A stretch of 9,382 nt of DNA from Candidatus Woesearchaeota archaeon (GTDB lineage Archaea; Nanobdellota; Nanobdellia; Woesearchaeales; GW2011-AR15). Each line of letters starts with the position of its first letter. Position 1 is the stretch's first letter. The notes under the pieces are model-generated. The model searched no databases and was not told where the DNA came from. It was given only the letters and a program-made list of their open reading frames with translations. Positions 4,660-9,382 of the stretch are shown here, in pieces. The translations under genes and the position numbers were made by a program. The stretch lies in NCBI GenBank assembly GCA_016934775.1, contig JAFGSP010000026.1, forward strand, positions 1-9,382, given 5' to 3'.

Positions 4660-7320
4660 ATGGCAAAAGAAAAAGAAGAAAAAGTTGAAGAAGCAGAAAA
4701 AAAGCCTGAGAAAGGGGCAAAAGAGAAGAAAGAGGAGATACATCATCAAGGTTATGTTTACAAAGATGTGGACAGCATTGTTTTCGGAGTTGCAAGCCCT
4801 CAGATGATAAAAAAGATGGCAACTGCCAAGATAGTCACTCCAGAGCTTTACGATAAAGAAGGTTATCCTGTTGACGGCGGACTGATGGACATAAGGCTGG
4901 GAGTCATTGATCCTGGGCTGAGATGCAAGACCTGCGGAAGCAAGCTGAAGGAATGCATAGGCCATTTTGGCTATATCGAGCTCGCAAGGCCTATAATCCA
5001 CATAAGTTTTGTAAGCGTTATCCTGGACTTGTTAAGAAGCACCTGCAAAGAATGCGGAAGGATATTGATTCCAAAGGATAAGATTGAAAGATACAAGAGA
5101 AAATTAGACGAGGTCCAGGAAGAGGCTGGCTTGGAAGGAAGAAGAAAAGCGATAAAAGACATCATCGCTAAATTAAAGACAGTAAACAAATGCCCTTACT
5201 GCAGAGCGAAACAGCAGAAGATCACAATCGAGAAGCCTACAACATTTTTAGAGAATGACAAGAGGATAAGCCCTATTGAAGTAAGGACAAGGCTTGAGAA
5301 AGTGACTGACGATGATATGGAACTGTTTGGGTTAAAGACAGGCCATGTAAGGCCGGAATGGATGGTTCTGACCATGCTGCCGATACCTCCTGTAACAATG
5401 AGGCCTTCCATCACCCTTGAGACAGGCGACAGGAGCGAAGATGATCTGACGCACAAACTAGGAGATATAGTAAGGATCAACCAAAGATTGTTTGAGAATA
5501 TAAACGCAGGAGCTCCTGAGATAATCATTGAGGACCTATGGGATTTATTACAGTATCATGTAACAACATTCTTTGACAATGCTGTTGCGCAGCTGCCTCC
5601 GGCAAGGCACAGAAGCGGGCAGCCATTGAAAACAATAACTGAGAGAATAAAAAGCAAAGAAGGAAGGATAAGGCACAATCTGACTGGCAAAAGAACAAAC
5701 TTCTCATCCAGAACAGTTATCAGCCCTGACCCGATGCTTGACTTGGATGAAGTGGGATTGCCTATGGTTGTTGCTATGAAGCTGACTGTCCCAGAATCAG
5801 TCAATCCATGGAATATTGAATATCTGAAGAAGTTTGTTGAAAGAGGGCCTACAAAATATCCAGGAGCAAATTACATCGTAAGGCCTGACGGCAAAAAGAA
5901 GAAGATAACTGAAGAGACCAAAGAAGCGTTGATTGAAGAGGTCGAGGTAGGATATGCTGTTGAAAGGCATTTAATGGATGGTGATATAGCTATTTTCAAC
6001 AGACAGCCTAGCCTGCACAGAATGAGCATGATGTGCCATAGGATAAGGGTGTTGCCTTACAAGACATTCAGATTGAATCCTGCTGTCTGCCACCCTTACA
6101 ATGCGGATTTTGACGGGGATGAGATGAATATCCATATTCCACAGACAGAAGAAGCCAGAGCAGAAGCAGAGACATTGATGCAGGTACAGACGCAGCTTAT
6201 TTCACCAAGATATGGCTTGAGTGTAATAGGATGCATACAGGATGCTGTTTCAGGAAGTTATCTGCTAACAAAAGGCTTTGAAACAAGCAGAGAGGAGGCT
6301 ATTGATCTTCTTTGCAGCATAGGAATGACAAATTTCACAAAACTGCCAAATAAAAATAAGATCAGCGGAAAAGAGATATTCTCAATGGTCCTGCCTAATA
6401 ATTTTAATTTCAAGGGAAAAAGCAAGGCTTCAGATGAAAACGGCAAAAGAGAGGTTATTGTCGAGGACGGGGTATTGGTAAGCGGAGTAATAGACAAGAA
6501 TTCTATAGGCGAAGAATCCGGCTTGATGCTGAGGAGCCTGCATAAGAAATATGGAGAAAGAAAAACATTAGAGGTTCTTGGAAAGATGTTTAAATTAGGC
6601 ATAAAGGTCCTATTAAAATTAGGATTCACAACAGCCATATCTGACACTGACCTGCCTGAAAAGGCAATAATGATGATAAAGGATGTGCTGAATAAAACTG
6701 AAGATGAAGTAAATGATTTGATAAGAATGTACCATCACGGCAAACTAGAGATATTTCCTGGAAGAACGATGAGGGAAACGCTTGAGCTGAAGATTTTAGA
6801 GCTGTTGAATAAAGCGAGAAACGAAACAGGAAAGATTGTCCAGGAATATGGAAGCAAGAAAACATACACTATAATAATGGCTGACAGCGGTGCAAGAGGC
6901 AATCCTCTGAACCTTGCGCAGATGGCTGCTGTTGTAGGGCAGCAGGCTCTGAGAGGAAAAAGGATTGAGAAGGGGTATAAGAGCAGGACATTGAGCTGCT
7001 TTAAGAAAGGCGACCTGAGCTCTGAAGCAAGAGGATTTATCAAAAATGGATTTAAATCAGGATTAAGCCCCCAGGAATTTTTCTTCGGAGCAATGACTGG
7101 AAGGGATTCATTGATGGACACTGCCTTAAGAACTCCTAAATCCGGTTATCTGTACAGAAGATTAGCCAATGCTATGCAGGATCTAAAGGTTGAATATGAC
7201 GATACAGTCAGAGAAGCAAGCGGCAAGATAATCCAATTCGAATATGGAGAAGACAGCATTGATGTAAGCAAGAGCGAGAATGGAAGAATCAATGTCCAAA
7301 GAATAATAGACTCGGTGTAA
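4660..7320 (+). CDS. rpoA1: DNA-directed RNA polymerase subunit A' (N-terminal part of A/beta-prime), with charged N-terminal extension
   Basis: Encodes 886 residues, the largest catalytic subunit. The catalytic loop NADFDGDE (481-488) holds the three aspartates that bind the active-site Mg2+. Zinc sites are C89-x2-C92-x6-C99-x2-H102 (clamp) and C129-x2-C132 with C178-x2-C181. Other blocks are LTGKRTNFSSRTVISPDP (about 342-359), FNRQPSLHRMSMM (about 446-458) and the bridge-helix region GLSPQEFFFGAMTGRDSL onward (about 801-840). The protein ends after the bridge helix, where archaeal A splits; the trigger loop is in A''. Residues 1-27 are a Lys/Glu-rich low-complexity extension ahead of the usual start near VDSIVFGVASP; no ATG, GTG or TTG occurs in frame between codon 1 and V37, so the extension is likely real. 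Bridge-helix residues G810, T813 and S817 differ from the common FFFHAMGGREGL. Confidence 0.97.
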   Translation: MAKEKEEKVEEAEKKPEKGAKEKKEEIHHQGYVYKDVDSIVFGVASPQMIKKMATAKIVTPELYDKEGYPVDGGLMDIRLGVIDPGLRCKTCGSKLKECIGHFGYIELARPIIHISFVSVILDLLRSTCKECGRILIPKDKIERYKRKLDEVQEEAGLEGRRKAIKDIIAKLKTVNKCPYCRAKQQKITIEKPTTFLENDKRISPIEVRTRLEKVTDDDMELFGLKTGHVRPEWMVLTMLPIPPVTMRPSITLETGDRSEDDLTHKLGDIVRINQRLFENINAGAPEIIIEDLWDLLQYHVTTFFDNAVAQLPPARHRSGQPLKTITERIKSKEGRIRHNLTGKRTNFSSRTVISPDPMLDLDEVGLPMVVAMKLTVPESVNPWNIEYLKKFVERGPTKYPGANYIVRPDGKKKKITEETKEALIEEVEVGYAVERHLMDGDIAIFNRQPSLHRMSMMCHRIRVLPYKTFRLNPAVCHPYNADFDGDEMNIHIPQTEEARAEAETLMQVQTQLISPRYGLSVIGCIQDAVSGSYLLTKGFETSREEAIDLLCSIGMTNFTKLPNKNKISGKEIFSMVLPNNFNFKGKSKASDENGKREVIVEDGVLVSGVIDKNSIGEESGLMLRSLHKKYGERKTLEVLGKMFKLGIKVLLKLGFTTAISDTDLPEKAIMMIKDVLNKTEDEVNDLIRMYHHGKLEIFPGRTMRETLELKILELLNKARNETGKIVQEYGSKKTYTIIMADSGARGNPLNLAQMAAVVGQQALRGKRIEKGYKSRTLSCFKKGDLSSEARGFIKNGFKSGLSPQEFFFGAMTGRDSLMDTALRTPKSGYLYRRLANAMQDLKVEYDDTVREASGKIIQFEYGEDSIDVSKSENGRINVQRIIDSV

Positions 7321-7324
7321 GAAT

Positions 7325-8452
7325 ATGGGAATATACCAAGAATACAAAGAAAAACTGCCTTTGAGCCTGTTTGAAGAAGTGAAGGAGAAAACAAAAGGCA
7401 TGCCTGCCAGTAAAGCAAAAAAGGTTTTAGCGAGAGTGTATAAAGCTTATTTGAATGCCAAGGTTGAGGCTGGGGAAAGTGTTGGACTGGTTGCTGCTGA
7501 ATCCTTAGGAGAGCCGGGAACACAGATGACATTGAATACATTCCACTTTGCCGGAGTAGCTGAGATGAATGTCACAGTGGGGCTGCCTAGGATAATTGAG
7601 ATCCTTGATGGAAGAAAAGAGATCAAGACACCTATGATGGAGATATATTTGAAAAACCCTTACAGCAAAGGAAAGGACATAAAAAGACTGGCATTGAGCA
7701 TCAAGGAGACAACCTTAAAAGATGTCATAACAGAGGTCTCTGCAAATATCGCTGAAAAAAAGATTGAAGTCAAATTCAATAAAGAAAATATGAAAGAGAT
7801 AGGAATCACATCTTCCCATGTCATTTCTGCCTGCGGAAAAGCTTTCAAAGGCATCTCAATCAAAAAGACAGATGACGGGATGCTGATCAAGATCAAAGGC
7901 GGAGAAGACAAGATCAATGAGGTCTATAAGATAAAAGAAAGGATCAAGGAAGTTTATATTAAAGGCGTAAAGGGGATAAAGCAGATACTGCCTGTCAAAA
8001 GAGGGGATGAATTCATCATCATCACAGCCGGCTCTAACCTGAATGAGGTTCTGGGGCTGAAAGAGGTTGATGAAACCAGAACAGTATCAAATGACATCTA
8101 CGAAATCGCAAATGTCTTAGGAGTGGAAGCTGCCAGACAGGCTGTGATCAATGAGGTCAACAAGATCATCGAAGCTCAAGGATTAAATGTCGATATGAGA
8201 CATATCATGCTTATCGCAGATACGATGTGCTTTTCAGGCAATATCAAAGGCATAACAAGGTATGGCGTTGTCAGCGAGAAGGCTTCTGTTTTAGCTAGAG
8301 CCAGTTTTGAGACGCCTATCAGGCACATCATCAATGCTTCTCTTGTCGGAGAGGTTGATAAATTAAGCTCAATAGTTGAGAACGTGATGCTGAACCAGCC
8401 TGTTCCTGTAGGAACTGGCCTGCCTGGACTGGTTGTTAAGGTGAGAAAGTGA
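7325..8452 (+). CDS. rpoA2: DNA-directed RNA polymerase subunit A'' (C-terminal part of A/beta-prime)
   Basis: Encodes 375 residues, within the usual size for A''. After a helical N-terminus, residues 53-89 carry VGLVAAESLGEPGTQMTL and NTFHFAGVAEMNVTVGLPR. This is the trigger loop, with the QMTLNTFH core (67-74; H74 corresponds to the catalytic-loop histidine of the family) that closes over the incoming nucleotide. The middle is divergent and Lys-rich, forming the jaw/foot region that contacts subunit H. The C-terminal block GVEAARQAVINEVNKIIEAQ, MCFSGNIKGITRYG and SFETPIRHIINASLVGE completes the cleft and clamp base. The start lies 4 nt after the rpoA1 stop; GGTG at 7314-7317 lies 7 nt ahead of ATG. 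The gene ends in GTGA, shared with the start of rpl30e. Confidence 0.97.
   Translation: MGIYQEYKEKLPLSLFEEVKEKTKGMPASKAKKVLARVYKAYLNAKVEAGESVGLVAAESLGEPGTQMTLNTFHFAGVAEMNVTVGLPRIIEILDGRKEIKTPMMEIYLKNPYSKGKDIKRLALSIKETTLKDVITEVSANIAEKKIEVKFNKENMKEIGITSSHVISACGKAFKGISIKKTDDGMLIKIKGGEDKINEVYKIKERIKEVYIKGVKGIKQILPVKRGDEFIIITAGSNLNEVLGLKEVDETRTVSNDIYEIANVLGVEAARQAVINEVNKIIEAQGLNVDMRHIMLIADTMCFSGNIKGITRYGVVSEKASVLARASFETPIRHIINASLVGEVDKLSSIVENVMLNQPVPVGTGLPGLVVKVRK
8439..8444 (+). promoter_or_regulatory. Ribosome-binding site for rpl30e (supports GTG start)
   Basis: AGGTGA inside the end of rpoA2 lies 4 nt before the GTG at 8449. No ATG occurs early in this frame, so this site together with the GTGA overlap fixes the start. 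Confidence 0.65.
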
Positions 8453-8712
8453 CAAATATAGATGAAATCAAGAAGGATTTGAAAGAGGATAGATTAGTTA
8501 TTGGCACTAATAAGGCTGTTAAAAGCTTGAGATTAGGCAAGTTGAGAAAGGTTTATCTGACATCCAACTGCCCTGATGATGTAAAAGAAAGTGTTGAGAA
8601 ATACTCTAAATTGGCTAAGGTTGAAGTGGTTAGATTGAAATTAGCTAACGATGCTTTAGGAACAGTGTGCAAAAAGCCATTTTCTATTTCTGTCTTAGGT
8701 TTGAAAAAATGA
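8449..8712 (+). CDS. rpl30e: Large-subunit ribosomal protein L30e (GTG start)
   Basis: Encodes 87 residues of the L7Ae/L30e RNA-binding fold (the family usually has about 95-105, so this is compact). Family signs are LVIGTNKAVKSLRLGKLRKV, the TSNCP turn after the second strand, and the C-terminal LGTVCKKPFSISVLGL, the typical L30e signature. It is a kink-turn-type RNA binder of the large ribosomal subunit and sits between A'' and NusA in many archaeal RNA polymerase operons. The GTG start overlaps the rpoA2 stop (GTGA), and the TGA overlaps the nusA start (ATGA), so translation is probably coupled at both ends. The related L7Ae is less likely given the operon position and the LGTVCKKPFSISV end. 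Confidence 0.93.
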   Translation: MTNIDEIKKDLKEDRLVIGTNKAVKSLRLGKLRKVYLTSNCPDDVKESVEKYSKLAKVEVVRLKLANDALGTVCKKPFSISVLGLKK

Positions 8713-9122
8713 AGATAAAGTTTGATATGAATATTATGAAGTTCATTTCTATGTTTGAGACTATAACTCATGCTTCTGTCAAGGACTGTATTCAGCAGGA
8801 TGAAAGACTTGTGTTTATTGTCAATCAAGGAGAGATCATGAAGGCAATCGGCAAAGGCGGAAGGAATATAAAGCAAATGGAGAGGAATGTTAAAAAGAAG
8901 GTCAAAGTGGTTGAGTATAATCCTGATCTGATTGAATTTGTAAAGAATGTTGTTGCTCCTTTGAAAACTGCTGATGTTTCTGAAGACGACGGAGTTGTTA
9001 AGATAATACCTCCTGATTCCCAGACAAGGGGGATGCTGATCGGCAGAGGTGCTGTAAATCTTCGCGGTTTTGAAGATATAGTTAAAAGGTATTTTCCGAT
9101 AAAGGAGATAAAGGTTGTTTAA
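8709..9122 (+). CDS. nusA: Archaeal NusA-type transcription elongation/termination factor (two KH domains)
   Basis: The chosen ATG at 8709 gives 137 residues and overlaps the rpl30e stop as ATGA; AGGT lies 8 nt upstream. A longer version from an ATG at 8667 would add 14 residues (MQKAIFYFCLRFEK) that only read the end of rpl30e in another frame, so it is rejected. Archaeal NusA lacks the bacterial N-terminal polymerase-binding and S1 domains and consists of two KH domains. KH1 has IGKGGRNIKQMER (47-59) with a proper GxxG loop. KH2 has IGRGAVNLRGFEDIV (111-125), where the loop reads G-R-G-A, so its RNA grip may differ. It is expected to bind RNA and act with RNA polymerase; its role in archaea is less clear than in bacteria. 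Confidence 0.93.
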   Translation: MKIKFDMNIMKFISMFETITHASVKDCIQQDERLVFIVNQGEIMKAIGKGGRNIKQMERNVKKKVKVVEYNPDLIEFVKNVVAPLKTADVSEDDGVVKIIPPDSQTRGMLIGRGAVNLRGFEDIVKRYFPIKEIKVV

Positions 9123-9160
9123 AACAGAGACTTAACGGCGCTTTCAAGATTAGGAAAAAC

Positions 9161-9179
9161 AAAGATTTCCGAAATCTTT
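9161..9179 (+). promoter_or_regulatory. Perfect 8-bp inverted repeat between nusA and rps12 (possible operator or terminator hairpin)
   Basis: AAAGATTT (9161-9168), a CCG loop, and AAATCTTT (9172-9179), followed by more T residues to 9181. As RNA it would be a weak A/U-rich hairpin with a U run, which could end operon transcripts. As DNA, its right arm runs into the TATA-like element of rps12, where a dimeric regulator could block TBP/TFB. The sequence alone cannot choose between these. Confidence 0.55.
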
Positions 9180-9185
9180 TTAAAG
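9177..9185 (+). promoter_or_regulatory. TATA-like element of a leaderless rps12 promoter
   Basis: TTTTTAAAG is centred 27 nt before the rps12 ATG at 9208, so the predicted transcript would start at or next to the start codon. No Shine-Dalgarno-like sequence precedes this ATG, which fits leaderless translation. The 85-nt spacer is by far the largest in the operon. Confidence 0.55.
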
Positions 9186-9207
9186 CAATCTTTAATTCTA
9201 AGTAAAA

Positions 9208-9382
9208 ATGAGCAAGAAATCAAGAGGATTAGGAACTGCAGATTCTTTGATAAGAAGAAGAAAGGTCGGCAGATGGCACCATAGAAAATATATCAAGAAA
9301 ACACTGCATTTGAAAGAGAAGTCTGACCCGTTAGAAGGAGCTTCCCAGGCAAAAGGCATTGTTCTGGAGAAAGTGCAATTAG
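9208..9382 (+). CDS. rps12: Small-subunit ribosomal protein uS12, 5' portion (runs off window)
   Basis: Fifty-eight codons are present before the window ends; the archaeal protein is usually about 140-150 residues. The N-terminus MSKKSRGLGTADSLIRRRK is followed by VGRWHHRKYIKKTLHLKEK and DPLEGASQAKGIVLEKVQL. The DPL-x-GA-x-QAxGIVLEKV block is a hallmark of archaeal/eukaryotic uS12 (eukaryotic S23). uS12 sits at the decoding centre of the small subunit and monitors codon-anticodon pairing. Its place after nusA matches the archaeal RNA polymerase/str arrangement, where rps7 and elongation factor genes usually follow; those lie outside the window. It probably has its own promoter as well as read-through. 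Confidence 0.94.
   Translation, partial: MSKKSRGLGTADSLIRRRKVGRWHHRKYIKKTLHLKEKSDPLEGASQAKGIVLEKVQL

Noticed and set aside
7318..7327. Break between A' and A'' as a possible nonsense mutation
   Set aside because: The split lies between bridge helix and trigger loop, the normal archaeal A'/A'' boundary, and A'' has its own ATG with a GGTG site ahead.
8667..8708. Longer NusA beginning at ATG 8667
   Set aside because: The extra 14 residues only read the end of rpl30e in another frame. ATG 8709 overlaps the rpl30e stop as ATGA, has AGGT 8 nt upstream, and gives a typical archaeal NusA length.
1383..8876. Many open frames of 60-130 codons on the minus strand across the operon
   Set aside because: They lie opposite strongly conserved polymerase and ribosomal protein genes and show no recognisable domains; they are shadows of the coding strand.
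1..9382. CRISPR arrays, insertion sequences, integrase attachment sites
   Set aside because: No regularly spaced repeats, transposase genes or terminal inverted repeats were seen; the short tRNA-associated inserts are explained by introns.

Overview
The window is archaeal. It carries split RNA polymerase large-subunit genes in the euryarchaeal-type order rpoH-rpoB''-rpoB'-rpoA'-rpoA''-rpl30e-nusA-rps12, tRNA genes without encoded CCA that carry bulge-helix-bulge (BHB) introns, TATA boxes about 26 nt ahead of starts, and Shine-Dalgarno-like AGGTG/AGGTGA motifs. The AT-rich composition, lysine-rich proteins, tight packing and a neighbouring membrane protein with a DUF11-like domain suggest a small-genome DPANN lineage (Woesearchaeota/Pacearchaeota-like). 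That placement is an inference; no rRNA is present to settle it.

Layout. (1) Bases 1-524: the 3' end of a membrane protein with one transmembrane helix followed by a beta-sandwich-like domain. (2) Bases 525-1101: three tRNA genes on the + strand, tRNA-Tyr(GTA), tRNA-Asp(GTC) and tRNA-Lys(TTT), which together carry five predicted introns. Tyr has its own TATA box and ends in a nine-T tract. Asp and Lys are only 6 nt apart. (3) Bases 1102-9122: the RNA polymerase operon, with seven genes overlapping or separated by at most 7 nt, encoding subunits H, B'', B', A' and A'', ribosomal protein L30e and archaeal NusA. (4) Bases 9123-9207: a spacer holding a perfect inverted repeat next to a TATA-like element. 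(5) Bases 9208-9382: the 5' part of ribosomal protein uS12.

The operon encodes the catalytic core of RNA polymerase (B''+B' = bacterial beta, A'+A'' = beta-prime) with the assembly subunit H, a KH-domain NusA and translation proteins, so transcription and translation machinery are expressed together. Catalytic and structural signatures are intact: the NADFDGDE metal-binding loop in A', the trigger loop in A'', GYNMEDA and the SRHGQKG region in B', and three zinc-binding clusters. The gene breaks within B and A are the normal archaeal subunit splits, not lesions.

The most unusual content is the tRNA cluster. All three tRNAs are interrupted in the T-loop between positions 59 and 60 by introns of 22, 45 and 24 nt that end in the same GAAAG|T junction. 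In each case the central splicing helix is built from the universally conserved T54-T55-C56 of the T-loop. Tyr and Lys also have a canonical 37/38 intron, only 13 nt long in Lys. Removing the predicted introns restores ordinary 73-, 75- and 74-nt cloverleaves.
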